A stretch of 64,000 nt of DNA, from positions 1 to 64,000 of the forward strand of contig CAYMEV010000010.1 of the NCBI GenBank assembly GCA_964389675.1, read 5' to 3'. Below are positions 16,623-26,066 of the stretch, in pieces. Position 1 is the first letter of the stretch, and every line of letters starts with the position of its first letter. Below the pieces are notes generated by a model. The model ran no database searches and was not told the origin of the DNA. It worked only from the letters and a program-made list of their open reading frames with translations. The translations under genes were made by a program, and so were the position numbers. This DNA comes from CAYMEV01 sp964389675 [NCBI: uncultured Candidatus Sumerlaeota bacterium] (GTDB taxonomy: Bacteria; CAYMEV01).

Positions 16623-17993
16623 TTATTCTGCATAAAATACCGGGACCAGCCCGCCGCCTCTATGGACATTTATGATGTCCCCGCTTGAGGCTCTCAGGAA
16701 GGCTCCGCCGAAAACACCGTCATAGGCCCAGAAATTTATGTTCACATTCTTGGTTTCAAATCCCTTTAGCTTATTGTCCTCCATTATTGGAAAGTCATCA
16801 ACGGGTATAGGAACAAGTTCCTGGACAACGTAGTTCTGGCCTTTTGCAAGTGCCAGGGCTAAAGTATCGTCCCATTCCTTCTGTTCAGCGCTTTTGCCTA
16901 TAACAACGCCTGATCCGCCATAACCGCTGTTTGGCTTTAAGACAAGACTGGCTTTGTTTTCCGATATGAACTGCTTGAGCTGAATTCTCTGACCTTTATA
17001 ATCACTCTCCTGGTCCCTTACAAGCCGTGTCCATGGAATATACCTTTCAATGGCTTCAATCTCCTCTTCATCAAAGAGGTATCTGAACCTCGGATCACCC
17101 ATAATTGCAAGAACGGATTTAAGGCCCCCTACCCTTGAAGAGAATGGATTAATAAAGCATATGTTCTGGTCCCTGTACGCCTGAAGGACCTTTTTTGTGT
17201 CCGGGTAATATGGTTCATTAAGAAATTCCTGTATTGCATCCCTGTATATCAGGTGAACAACCTTTCCATTAAGCGTAAGCTCTTTGCCGTCATAGTCGAA
17301 ATGCCTCGGATCGGCATATACAGCATTAAATCCCTTTGAATTAAGTGTATTTATAATAATTTCAACATCTTTCAATATGGTTGAATCAGTGGCGCATACA
17401 ATAGCAAATAAAGGCTTTTCAGCAGGTTTAATCCCCTTGTTTTCACAGAACTGCCTGTATTTTGTCATAAGCATCTTTGAATGTGTATCAAGGAATTTGT
17501 CCGCAGCAAGCCTGTATTTACCCTGCAGATGCTTTATGGTAGACAGATTTGAGAACATGTCAACCATGGCATCATGCCAGCCCATGCCGGAAGGGCTGTC
17601 GCAATTGAATTCAAGAAATTTAATATCCTTGGATTCCGGCAGGAAGAATGCATCAAGCCTTGATACTATCTGCCTGTTTGGATAAACAGGATCTATCTTT
17701 GCAAATTCTTCAACTTTATCTCCGAGTTCCAGCAAATGCTTGAATTTGGGATCAGTGAAAAATGCATTGGAGACCTTTTCAATCGCATGCATTATGTTTT
17801 CTGTGGAAACCTTAAAGAGAGATCTGTCATTTCTGTCTACAAAATAGGGTTTCAGAAAGGTCGGAAATGGCTTTCCTTTCATGGACATACCATATTTTTC
17901 AGTTTCCACCCTGATAAACTCAAGCTGACTGGCTGCATCCTCCGGGTTAAGGGCAGACTGATAATCCTCATTAACCTTTTTGACAATATCCAT
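16623..17993 (-). CDS. Circularly permuted ATP-grasp protein
   Basis: A 456-residue protein resembling the circularly permuted ATP-grasp families related to glutathionylspermidine synthase. Supporting stretches are KFLEFNCDSPSGMGWHDAM near residue 148, VHLIYRDAIQEF, NICFINPFSSRVGGLKSVLA and a nucleotide-binding loop LVLKPNSGYGGSGVVIGKS. ATP-grasp enzymes join a carboxylate to an amine or thiol through an acyl-phosphate; the substrate here is unknown. The ATG at 17993 has AAGGAGT upstream. It stands alone between the convergent PEBP gene and tRNA-Thr. A second, divergent ATP-grasp-like gene lies at 24512-25882, so the two may make related peptide or amide bonds (inferred). Confidence 0.8.
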   Translation of the reverse strand: MDIVKKVNEDYQSALNPEDAASQLEFIRVETEKYGMSMKGKPFPTFLKPYFVDRNDRSLFKVSTENIMHAIEKVSNAFFTDPKFKHLLELGDKVEEFAKIDPVYPNRQIVSRLDAFFLPESKDIKFLEFNCDSPSGMGWHDAMVDMFSNLSTIKHLQGKYRLAADKFLDTHSKMLMTKYRQFCENKGIKPAEKPLFAIVCATDSTILKDVEIIINTLNSKGFNAVYADPRHFDYDGKELTLNGKVVHLIYRDAIQEFLNEPYYPDTKKVLQAYRDQNICFINPFSSRVGGLKSVLAIMGDPRFRYLFDEEEIEAIERYIPWTRLVRDQESDYKGQRIQLKQFISENKASLVLKPNSGYGGSGVVIGKSAEQKEWDDTLALALAKGQNYVVQELVPIPVDDFPIMEDNKLKGFETKNVNINFWAYDGVFGGAFLRASSGDIINVHRGGGLVPVFYAE

Positions 17994-18035
17994 ATCTTAC
18001 TCCTTTTGATTTTTAGTCTTCAGCTAATAGAAAAA

Positions 18036-18108
18036 AGCTGACGAAGGGAATTGAACCCTTAACCTGCTGATTACAAATCAGCTGCTCTGCCGATTGAGCT
18101 ACGTCAGC
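18036..18108 (-). tRNA. tRNA-Thr (anticodon TGT)
   Basis: The minus strand folds as a complete cloverleaf: acceptor GCTGACG pairing CGTCAGC, D-arm AGCTCAATCGGCAGAGC, anticodon stem GCTGA/TCAGC around loop TTTGTAA (anticodon TGT), and T-arm with GGTTCAATTC. No CCA is encoded. A T-run follows the 3' end. Confidence 0.95.
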
Positions 18109-18187
18109 CTTAGTGAAAATATCAATTATCATTTATTTCTTTTAATTGCAAGAAAAAAAATTACAATAAAAAAAGGGAACATGCTGT

Positions 18188-19126
18188 ATGGTGTCTATAA
18201 CAGGTAAAGATATCGGAAAAAGAGTAATGTTTAAGCCAATTCTTGATTCGGTAGATGTTTTTATTAATCATGGGGAGGTCACCGGGCTGATCGGGATGAG
18301 CGGCTCAGGCAAGACGACATTATTAAAAATACTGTCACTCTTTGACAGCAAGTATTCCGGGAAACTCAGATTCATTCCGCTGGAAAAAGAAGATAATATA
18401 CTCAGGATGATAGGCTATGTCAACCAGTCTGATATATTAAACCCGAATCTTGAAGTACTTGATACCCTGAAATATACATACAGCATCAGGAATAATAAAG
18501 AGGACCCTGATTCTGCAGACATTATTATGGATCTTCTTGAAATGTTCAACATGAAGGACAGGGTTTATCATAAACTGAAAAAGCTCAGCGGGGGGGAAAG
18601 GAAAAGAGTGCATATAATTAATGAGCTCATTGCTCTGCCTGTTCTGCTGTTTCTTGATGAACCATTATCCGGCCTTGACCCTGCAAATGCTGACAGGATC
18701 CTGATGTTTCTGAGGGATTATGCCGGGAAGGGCAATACGGTAGTTATGACAACTCATTCAACTGACAGTATTGAGCATCTCGACAGGATTTTCTTTCTCA
18801 ACAGAGGAAAGCTTATTTTCTACGGTAAGCCTGCAGAAATACCGGATTATTTTGGAGTTGAGGATATTTCTGAAAGCTACAGGAAGATCAGCAGGCAGAA
18901 CCCGGATTTCCTGAGAAGGATGTTCCAGAAATCCGACGCATGCAGAAAGCTAAAAAGCTTTCTGGACATTACAGCTGAATATCCGGCAGACACAGCAGTA
19001 AAAGATAAGCTCAGGAATTCTGAAACAGATGCTTTTGCCTGCAGGGATGAAAACAGGAAAGATGATTCAATAGATGAAGAATACAGGAAAATTATCTCAA
19101 GTATCGTCAATGGCAAAGAAGAATGA
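18188..19126 (+). CDS. ABC transporter ATP-binding protein (ABCG/ABC-2 type)
   Basis: A 312-residue ATPase that would drive the membrane protein encoded next. Walker A is GMSGSGKTT (about 36-44), the Q-loop is GYVNQSDIL, the signature is LSGGERKRV, Walker B is LLFLDEPLSGLDP and the H-loop is TTHS. The spacing and the tail 'FFLNRGKLIFYGKPAEIPDYF' (given as FLNRGKLIFYGKP, then DYF) resemble ABCG/White-type exporters. About 80 hydrophilic residues follow the ATPase core and are not part of it. The ribosome site is weak (AAAGGG about 10 nt before the ATG). It overlaps the permease start by ATGA, so the two are translationally coupled. Confidence 0.92.
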   Translation: MVSITGKDIGKRVMFKPILDSVDVFINHGEVTGLIGMSGSGKTTLLKILSLFDSKYSGKLRFIPLEKEDNILRMIGYVNQSDILNPNLEVLDTLKYTYSIRNNKEDPDSADIIMDLLEMFNMKDRVYHKLKKLSGGERKRVHIINELIALPVLLFLDEPLSGLDPANADRILMFLRDYAGKGNTVVMTTHSTDSIEHLDRIFFLNRGKLIFYGKPAEIPDYFGVEDISESYRKISRQNPDFLRRMFQKSDACRKLKSFLDITAEYPADTAVKDKLRNSETDAFACRDENRKDDSIDEEYRKIISSIVNGKEE

Positions 19127-19830
19127 AAAGAATATTATCTCTTATCACTGAAAGGTACTTTCTTACCCTGTTAAGCGATTTTTACAGGATTTTATTTATT
19201 TTCCTTCAGTCCTTTATAATAACTGTTCTCTTTATAATGGTTTTCAGGAATTCCCAGAATACTTCCACATTTAAGCTGCTTTTAGTCGTGACCTCCATCT
19301 GGCTCGGCCTTATAAACAGCTGTCAGGAAATTGTAAAAGAAAGGGAGCTGTTCAGGATAGAGAAGCGTTTTGGTGTAAAAGCAGGTTATTTTGTCTTCAG
19401 CAGGATGTTCATTATCGGGCTTATATCACTTCTTCAGACATTGTTCATGGTTTTGGGGCTTTATTTGTTTACAGAGGTTGAATTCTCCCTTTTGGGCTAT
19501 TTATTCATCCTTTTCAGCACCTCATTATCCTCTTCTGCTTTAGGCCTGCTTATATCCTCGCTCTCCGCAGGCACAAGCCAGGCTCTTGCTATTGCCCCTA
19601 TTATAACAATACCCCAGATCCTGTTTAACAATATTCTTATAAAAGGCAGCCCTCTGGGGTTTGTTGAATTTATAAAGGGCCTAATGATAAGCAACTGGGC
19701 TATCCTTTCTCTGGAAAAACTGGAGAATAATCTTGATATTAAGCTTATCCTGTATATAATTATTATCATATCTTATGGTGCTTTATATTTTGCTTTCAGC
19801 AGCCTTTTTGTTGATTTCAGGAACAGATAG
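19123..19830 (+). CDS. ABC-2 type transporter permease
   Basis: A 235-residue integral membrane protein with about six hydrophobic segments and the ABC-2 pattern: an amphipathic start, two helices, a loop with NSCQEIVKERELFRIEKRFG, then four more helices. The conserved NxxxEIVKER-type coupling helix before the third helix is typical of ABCG permeases. It overlaps the ATPase gene by 4 nt and precedes a small membrane-anchored protein by 3 nt. The substrate cannot be inferred. Confidence 0.88.
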   Translation: MKRILSLITERYFLTLLSDFYRILFIFLQSFIITVLFIMVFRNSQNTSTFKLLLVVTSIWLGLINSCQEIVKERELFRIEKRFGVKAGYFVFSRMFIIGLISLLQTLFMVLGLYLFTEVEFSLLGYLFILFSTSLSSSALGLLISSLSAGTSQALAIAPIITIPQILFNNILIKGSPLGFVEFIKGLMISNWAILSLEKLENNLDIKLILYIIIIISYGALYFAFSSLFVDFRNR

Positions 19831-19833
19831 AGT

Positions 19834-20310
19834 GTGGCTATGGCAGGTTTATCAAAGATAATAACTATTTTTTTTGCCTTTATATTCATATTATTGCTTG
19901 GTGCTGTTGCCCTGTTCTTTTTTGACCAGTCAGGAACGGCTGTTTATAAAATAGGGTTTTCCAGGGATAAGAAAATCCTGGCTGAAATGTCCGTATCTTT
20001 TTTTGAGGATATTCAGTTCAAGGATTTCGAAAGCTCATCAAGATACCATTCCCCGGAGGATCAGGAAAATGTTGATATTCCGGACCTTATTGAGAGGATA
20101 TTCATTATTAAGCCCGAATTACTGGATATAATGAGATACAGGATCATAAGAATTCATATTGACCGATCGACCAACAGGGCAAGAGTCTTTATGAATGTTT
20201 ATTTCAGGGTGCTTAATTCTGACAGGGAGACAGACAAGGATTTAATCCTGTATTTCTACAAGGACCATAGAGATAAATGGTATATGAAGCTTGAATCTTC
20301 ACTTAGATGA
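19834..20310 (+). CDS. Unknown membrane-anchored protein of the ABC operon
   Basis: A protein of 158 residues from GTG 19834, or 156 from ATG 19840; neither start has a decisive ribosome site. One N-terminal membrane helix (about 8-28) is followed by a soluble domain of about 125 residues that should lie outside the cytoplasm. I recognise no family. The soluble part is rich in alternating charged and aromatic residues (RVFMNVYFRVLNS, LILYFYKDHRDKWYMKLE), like NTF2- or DUF4878-like folds, but that is only an impression. Tight linkage to the ABC genes suggests an accessory subunit. It converges with the kinase gene 5 nt away. Confidence 0.75.
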   Translation: MAMAGLSKIITIFFAFIFILLLGAVALFFFDQSGTAVYKIGFSRDKKILAEMSVSFFEDIQFKDFESSSRYHSPEDQENVDIPDLIERIFIIKPELLDIMRYRIIRIHIDRSTNRARVFMNVYFRVLNSDRETDKDLILYFYKDHRDKWYMKLESSLR

Positions 20311-20315
20311 AAACC

Positions 20316-23279
20316 TTAGAAAAGGTAATTCTTCTCAAGGGTCTTGAATTTCTGAAGCAGTTCACCAAGCCTTTCCTTCTGACTTGAATCAGCAGAAGTC
20401 CTCAGGATAGATTCTGCAAGGCTGATACCCTCCCTTACCTTCTCTTTTGCAAGCGATCTGTCTTTCAGCTCAATATGGATCAGGGATTCCTGATAGATTG
20501 CATAGCAAAGGTAATAGCTGTTACCGCCGGCCGTAAAATTTTCCCTGGCGGTACTGATCTCTTTAAGGGATTTGCTGAAATCCTTCCTGTTGTAGAAAAG
20601 CATTGAAGATTCATATGCTACCATCCCCAGCAGGAAATGGTTTTTGGACTGGGTAAAAAACCTGTTTGCGTTCTTGAAGTTGTCAATGGCATCGTTTTCC
20701 TTGTTCAGCCTTATAAGGGATAAAGCAATATAATAATGGATCTTGCCCTTTGTATCATTATCTTTGATCTGTGAGATCTGTATGCCGTTCAGCAGGTTAT
20801 AGCTTTTTTGAGGATCAGTTCTGTATGTTATTTCAGCGAGGTCCACAGCAAGAGAAGCATACTGCTCCCATTCCCTGGATTTTGCGTAAAAACCCATTGC
20901 ATCATCAAGATAATCTGTTTTTTTTCTGGTCTCATGCCTTGGTACAAGTTTAGATAAATTTATTAAAATTTTGCCGTAAAGTTCAGAATCCGGTTCATTC
21001 TCCTGGAAGTACCTGAGGGATTCCTCGAAAGCCCTTATGGAAGAATGGTTTTCCTGAACGGCATTATAGCATAAACCCAGATGATAGTATGCGACGGCTG
21101 CATTTCTCTTCACCTGCTCATTGGCGGTAATATTTTCTGAAACTGACACTGCCCTTTTAAGGGCATCAATTGCCTGATCATATGATTTTTTATTATAATA
21201 GAGTATTCCTGCTTCGAATTTTGACCTGAAGAGGCCTGAATTGTCTCCAATATCGGCATAAGTATCAGCAATATCATCCAGGACCTGGACACTGGCTGCT
21301 TTATCTGTCTCACCTAAGAAAGAAAACACATCATATGCCTTATCAGTCGCCTGTTTCTTAAAGCTGATGCTTTTCATTTTTTCCTGTGCATTTATATATG
21401 TATTGACCTGTGAACGGAAATCATTTGAAATCGAGTATAATGAAGCAATTTCAACTGCAAGGTTCAGCAGTGTAATGTCGCTGCAATCAATTTCCATTGC
21501 ATCCTTGAGTATTTCATGAGACCTTATTATATCACCGGTATTCCTGTAGGATGACCCTACCATAAGGCGAAGCTGAGCGTTCTCTTCCGGGTCGGGTGAT
21601 TTTGAAAGCATTGAGCTGTCCTTTTCGTATATATCAATTACAGCCCTGTAATTTTTGCCTGCAAAAAGTGCTGCAAGCTCATCATACCCGGGAGAAGCAT
21701 GTTCAGGCAAATCTTTTTCCGGTTCTTTTTCACTTTCTAAAAGGGTATCAATCTTTTTTAACAATTGAAGGGCTTCTTTATTGCCTGGCTCCAAAAGCAG
21801 TATGCTGTTTATTTCCTGTCTTGCTTCGTCAAAATTTTTGCTGTTTATCAGCTTATCTGCATTATTCAGCCTGGCCTGGATAATAATCTCTTCCTGCTCT
21901 TTCCGGGCGCCTGTTTCATCCGGCAGATTCTCCCCTGTAGCTGTATCCACAGTATCTTCAGGGGAAGAAGTATCAGTATCAGCATCGGAGTCCGGTATGA
22001 TTGTCGTTTCATCCGTGGAATCTGTTTCACCTGTGACGGGGATCGTATCAGTTTCCGTTTTTTCTCCTGCTGTAACCTCAGTTTTAGCAGTATCTGTTTC
22101 TCTGGACCTGTATTTTGAAAATATATAAAACCCGGTTATTATTATCAGCAGAGACATAACTGCGAAAATGAACATAACAAGCCTGGAGTAATGCCCCGGT
22201 TTAAATGGTGTTGTGGTGGTTACTTCAATTGTCCTGGGTTCTTGTATATCTTCCTTCCTGGGAGATACGGGCCTGACGGTATCCTGATCATGTGTTTTTA
22301 TCTCAGGGGTTTTATCCTCAGCCAGGCTGGATTCAGATAAGGGCATGGGAGATGCCGATGACAGGTATGAGGAAATGTCCCTGTGCATTTCAATTGAGGA
22401 TTGATACCTCTTTAAGCGGTCTTTCTCCAGTGATTTTCTTATTATCCTTGCTACTGCTTCAGGGATTTCATGATTTATGGACTGCGGGTCCGGGAAGGCT
22501 TTCGTTACAATGGAGTCAAGTATCTGGATTACTCCCTTTCCTTCAAAAGGGTTCTTCAGTGTAAGCATCTTGTACAGGATCGAGCCTAAGCTGAATATGT
22601 CGCTCCTGCCGTCAAGCGTCTTGCCAAGTATCTGCTCCGGCGACATGTAATAGGGTGTTCCTACGAGCATTCCTGTTTTTGTGATATTTGTCTCCTCCGA
22701 ATCAAGGATCTTTGCAATCCCGAAATCTGCTATCTTAGTTACTTTGTTGTGAGTTATTATAATGTTAGAGGGTTTAATATCCCGGTGGATAATATTATTC
22801 TGGTGAGCATAATCCAGTGCAAGGCAAATGTCCGATATGATCTTAAGTGTCTGCGGAATGGGGAATACAATCTTATTCTTTATATAGTATTCTATATCAT
22901 AACCGACAATCAATTCCATTATAATATAATAGAAATCTTCCTCCAGGCCGAAATCATAAACAATAACAATATTTGGATGATCTCCAAGTTTTGCCTGGGC
23001 TTTGGCTTCCCTTAAAATCCTTTTTCTTGTTCTTTCTCTCTGGTCTGTGCTGATTATGTCTTTTAAGGAAATGCTTTTTAGTGCGACATATCTGTCAAGG
23101 TGGATATCAAAGGCTTTAAATACAAAGCCCATATTGCCCTTGCCAAGAAGCTCCAGTATTTTATACCTTTTTGCGATCAGGGATCCTTTTGAAAGTTTTC
23201 CCAGGATTGTCTGACATTTAGAACAGTAGCTTAAATTAGGAGGATTTGAAAAACCGCATTTTGAGCATATCTGTTCCAT
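20316..23279 (-). CDS. Zinc-ribbon Ser/Thr protein kinase with membrane helix and TPR sensor domain
   Basis: A 987-residue eukaryote-like (PknB-type) kinase. Residues 1-25 form a zinc ribbon (CSKC then CSKC). The kinase domain spans about 36-300, with glycine loop GKGNMG (46-51), Lys68 in VALKS, catalytic H165-R166-D167, D185-F-G and GTPYYMSPEQ in the activation segment, so it should be active. A Pro/Thr/Asp/Glu-rich linker flanks one membrane helix (about 360-382), and the C-terminal 500 residues are helical TPR repeats. With cytoplasmic kinase and outside TPRs it may sense an extracytoplasmic ligand (inferred). It is the last gene of a four-gene operon, 4 nt after the lipoprotein gene. The matching PP2C phosphatase candidate is at 56522-58153. 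Confidence 0.93.
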   Translation of the reverse strand: MEQICSKCGFSNPPNLSYCSKCQTILGKLSKGSLIAKRYKILELLGKGNMGFVFKAFDIHLDRYVALKSISLKDIISTDQRERTRKRILREAKAQAKLGDHPNIVIVYDFGLEEDFYYIIMELIVGYDIEYYIKNKIVFPIPQTLKIISDICLALDYAHQNNIIHRDIKPSNIIITHNKVTKIADFGIAKILDSEETNITKTGMLVGTPYYMSPEQILGKTLDGRSDIFSLGSILYKMLTLKNPFEGKGVIQILDSIVTKAFPDPQSINHEIPEAVARIIRKSLEKDRLKRYQSSIEMHRDISSYLSSASPMPLSESSLAEDKTPEIKTHDQDTVRPVSPRKEDIQEPRTIEVTTTTPFKPGHYSRLVMFIFAVMSLLIIITGFYIFSKYRSRETDTAKTEVTAGEKTETDTIPVTGETDSTDETTIIPDSDADTDTSSPEDTVDTATGENLPDETGARKEQEEIIIQARLNNADKLINSKNFDEARQEINSILLLEPGNKEALQLLKKIDTLLESEKEPEKDLPEHASPGYDELAALFAGKNYRAVIDIYEKDSSMLSKSPDPEENAQLRLMVGSSYRNTGDIIRSHEILKDAMEIDCSDITLLNLAVEIASLYSISNDFRSQVNTYINAQEKMKSISFKKQATDKAYDVFSFLGETDKAASVQVLDDIADTYADIGDNSGLFRSKFEAGILYYNKKSYDQAIDALKRAVSVSENITANEQVKRNAAVAYYHLGLCYNAVQENHSSIRAFEESLRYFQENEPDSELYGKILINLSKLVPRHETRKKTDYLDDAMGFYAKSREWEQYASLAVDLAEITYRTDPQKSYNLLNGIQISQIKDNDTKGKIHYYIALSLIRLNKENDAIDNFKNANRFFTQSKNHFLLGMVAYESSMLFYNRKDFSKSLKEISTARENFTAGGNSYYLCYAIYQESLIHIELKDRSLAKEKVREGISLAESILRTSADSSQKERLGELLQKFKTLEKNYLF

Positions 23280-23283
23280 GACT

Positions 23284-24180
23284 TTACTTGTTAGGGTAAA
23301 AGTATATCAGGTTTCTGATCTCATTTGAGCTGTTATAAAGCTCAATTGCAGTATTGCCAGGTACATACAGGTATTTGTCCCTGGAAATAATATAATTTTG
23401 GGAAGAATTTTTCTCTTTAATGATTATCTCCCCCGTACTGCTATAATATATGCTTTCGCTGTCAATAGATATATCTGAGATGCCTGTATCCGGAGGAAAT
23501 GTGATCATGCCAAGCGTAATGCCGGCCTGGAATATTTCCGGGTAGAATATCTTCTGCAGCTGTATCTGGTTATTTTCTGCAAAAGATCCATCTTCTATCT
23601 TTATGACCTCGGATATCAGCGATCCGATGTTCTCATCTGTCAGTGTAACTGCTTTTTCATCAAGTTTATCGGGATTAAATGGAGGAGAGGATAAAATATA
23701 GCAGGCAGATACCTTCTCTGCATTATTAAGGAGCCTTCTTTTCAGGCCGGCTTTAAGGGCTATTGCATGATCCTCAGCAAGGATATATTCCCTGCTGTTG
23801 TCTATTACAAGCTTGAGTTCACCATCTGTCACTATTATGATCTCATCGGCCAGCGGGGTATAGTCAAGGAGAATGCCATCCTGTTCGAAGGCCAGTTCCT
23901 GCAGGCTGATATTATCAGATGCCAGTCCGTAATCTGCAGGATAGGAGAATTTATTTGATTGCACAAGGTATCTTTTCCTGATCTTATTTTCCTCATCATG
24001 AAAGAATTTAAGACTGCTCGAAGAGGCCAGGACAGGAGTGTCTGGAACAGGCTTATAATAGGATAAATTATCCATTTCGGAATAAGATTCTTCCTGCACC
24101 GGTGGCAGTTCAGATTTGCAGCTGAATGAAAAAAACACTGCTGCTATTATCAGTATTAATATAGTCCTGTTCATTTCCAT
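23284..24180 (-). CDS. Lipoprotein with cupin-like repeats
   Basis: A protein of 298 residues. The N-terminus is a lipoprotein signal ending FFSFSC (Cys21), so it should be membrane-anchored outside the cytoplasm. Two beta-rich halves look like duplicated cupin barrels: IIIVTDGELKLVIDNSREYI with LAEDHAIALKAG in the first, and YYSSTGEIIIKEKNS with YLYVPGNTAIEL in the second. The usual metal-binding His and Glu residues of cupins are largely absent, so a binding rather than enzymatic role is more likely (inferred). The in-frame ATG at 24174 overlaps the preceding stop as ATGA and may be the true start. It lies 4 nt before the kinase gene, making it a plausible partner of the kinase sensor domain. 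Confidence 0.7.
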   Translation of the reverse strand: MEMNRTILILIIAAVFFSFSCKSELPPVQEESYSEMDNLSYYKPVPDTPVLASSSSLKFFHDEENKIRKRYLVQSNKFSYPADYGLASDNISLQELAFEQDGILLDYTPLADEIIIVTDGELKLVIDNSREYILAEDHAIALKAGLKRRLLNNAEKVSACYILSSPPFNPDKLDEKAVTLTDENIGSLISEVIKIEDGSFAENNQIQLQKIFYPEIFQAGITLGMITFPPDTGISDISIDSESIYYSSTGEIIIKEKNSSQNYIISRDKYLYVPGNTAIELYNSSNEIRNLIYFYPNK

Positions 24181-24497
24181 GTAAGCTTCTTTATTACTTC
24201 CATTTCTTTAGATCTGGCTCTTTTCTCCATCTCTTTGAGATATAAATAGTATGTTGAAAAGATCTTCCTCAGCATGTCAACCTTTCTGCTGCTTTCAAGA
24301 CCTTCATGTATGAGGTAATTATAAAGGCCTTTATCAATAAAATCAAATATATTTATATTGAAATGCAGCAGATATTCTTTCAGAAGAGGGAGAAAAAGAT
24401 AGGGAGCAAGCAGGGACAGGTCCCTGCATGTTCCTTTGTATTCATTGCAGCTGCTCAGGTCTGCTCCGTATTTCTTATATATTTCTGCAAATTCCAT
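24171..24497 (-). CDS. Small conserved-operon protein of unknown function
   Basis: A protein of 108 residues that I do not recognise. It is mainly helical, with a hydrophobic centre (LLAPYLFLPLLKEYLLHF) and a basic, glutamate-rich C-terminus. There is no signal peptide, and the hydrophobic part is too interrupted for a confident membrane helix. It begins 14 nt after the ATP-grasp-like gene and its stop overlaps the start of the lipoprotein gene, so it is embedded in the operon. That context is the main reason to call it real. No good ribosome site is visible. Confidence 0.6.
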   Translation of the reverse strand: MEFAEIYKKYGADLSSCNEYKGTCRDLSLLAPYLFLPLLKEYLLHFNINIFDFIDKGLYNYLIHEGLESSRKVDMLRKIFSTYYLYLKEMEKRARSKEMEVIKKLTWK

Positions 24498-24511
24498 ATT
24501 TTAGGAATGAT

Positions 24512-25882
24512 CTATATACAGGTCTCAGTCTTTCCTTCAAGAAGGGCTGTCATCATTGCTCCGAATGTCATTTTTTCTCTGGTCTGCCCCTCTTTTACCA
24601 TGCCCATTGCTAATGGAGCCATCTGCGCCCCGGACGAGACATTGGTCAGCAGGCTGTTGCCATTATCAACCTCAGGACCGCATGGAACGCACCTGCTTAT
24701 TCCTGAAAGAAAATGCCACTTCTTTTCCAGTTCATTGTATATTACATTGATCCTTGTATCGTATACAAGCCTGCCCTGTTCAATCGCCCTTGAATCAATA
24801 AGCCTTAGCTGCTGAATTGAGGCGTCTTCCTTGAAATCCTTAAATTCGTCCAGATATGCTTTTTTATTCGAATCATTGATAAGGACCATGTGCCTTCCGT
24901 CATATCTGTGATAAAGCTTATCTGCAAGGTTTTTAACCAGTGATTCATTGATATGAAGGAATACTCCCTTTCCCCCTGTAGAATTCCATCTTTTAAGCGC
25001 ATATCCGCTGCAGTTCAGCATTTCGTTCACTGAATCAGGGCTGATCTCTTTTCCCAGAAGGGTTACAGGCCTGGAGACAACTTTCCCTGTCTCCTGTTCA
25101 TATTCCCTGAAGCATCTTTCCTCAATGGTTTTGGATCTCAGGTCATCAATCTTCCAGGGGTTTATAAAAACTGTTTCAGGCGTTTGATTTATTATCTGAT
25201 CAGCAAGGTCCTTACCGTAAAATTCAGGGACGTGAATCCTTTCAATCCTTCTGTATGCTATGTCTATAGGCCTTCCATTTACACAGAGCCTGCCGTTCTT
25301 TACTGAAGGGTTTTCATCAGGAGTGATTCTGTATGTTTCAATTCCGGCCTTCTTAAATGCATTTAGCGTAAGGTTATGTGCTGTTTCTTCTTCGCTCTGG
25401 TTATAGGGCCGTGTAAAGACAGCTACAACAGGGTCTTTTCCGTTGCCCTTTACTTTCCAGAAATCTGTGATTGCCTTTACCAGAGTTTTAAGGATATTTC
25501 CAGGGTTTGTAGGGTATTCAAGTGCATCAGGGTTCAGCCCCCTCTCCTGAAGATGTCTGTACAGCCTGTATGACCATATATTTGGACATGCCGGGTAACT
25601 GTTGCAGCATGGACCTTCGAGAATTGTCGGCCTGATATCTACAATTTTTTCGCCTTTGGAATCGGCTACGCCAGTAGCCAGAATATCCAGACCAAGAAGG
25701 TATGAGTGTGGTAGATTATTCTTCTCAGTAAAAAGCAGGTATGCATCCAGAGCATTTTTTGCAACCTCTGAGAATTTCTCCCATGCACCGTCAACCACCC
25801 ATGTTGGCGAATCCAAATATGCGGGGACTTCTGATTCTTCACCCCTGCCACCAATCAATAACCTAAGGTCTTCTTTTTCCAT
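24512..25882 (-). CDS. ATP-grasp-like protein heading the kinase operon
   Basis: A protein of about 456 residues. I place the start at ATG 25882 because AGGAG lies 9 nt upstream; the upstream in-frame TTG touches the ribosome site. The layout resembles circularly permuted ATP-grasp proteins: IDIAYRRIERIHVPEF, then ETVFINPWKIDDLRSK, then the nucleotide-loop-like YALKRWNSTGGKGVFL. The N-terminal part carries ILEGPCCNSYPACPNIW, an unusual cysteine-rich stretch. Similarity to the protein at 16623 is in layout only, so they are distant paralogues at best. It opens the operon that ends with the Ser/Thr kinase. The substrate is unknown. Confidence 0.7.
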   Translation of the reverse strand: MEKEDLRLLIGGRGEESEVPAYLDSPTWVVDGAWEKFSEVAKNALDAYLLFTEKNNLPHSYLLGLDILATGVADSKGEKIVDIRPTILEGPCCNSYPACPNIWSYRLYRHLQERGLNPDALEYPTNPGNILKTLVKAITDFWKVKGNGKDPVVAVFTRPYNQSEEETAHNLTLNAFKKAGIETYRITPDENPSVKNGRLCVNGRPIDIAYRRIERIHVPEFYGKDLADQIINQTPETVFINPWKIDDLRSKTIEERCFREYEQETGKVVSRPVTLLGKEISPDSVNEMLNCSGYALKRWNSTGGKGVFLHINESLVKNLADKLYHRYDGRHMVLINDSNKKAYLDEFKDFKEDASIQQLRLIDSRAIEQGRLVYDTRINVIYNELEKKWHFLSGISRCVPCGPEVDNGNSLLTNVSSGAQMAPLAMGMVKEGQTREKMTFGAMMTALLEGKTETCI

Positions 25883-26066
25883 TAAATACAACTCCTTTAT
25901 TTTTTAGATACTTCATGATAAGGTAAAAATTATGAGCCTAATAGTCAATAAAAAAATAGATTTATTTAATTTTTGAATTAAATTATAATTAAGAGGATTG
26001 TATCTCTGTAAATTTGTTATGATTCATTAAATATTTGCGCTTTATTATAAAGAAGGAGGGCTTGTC

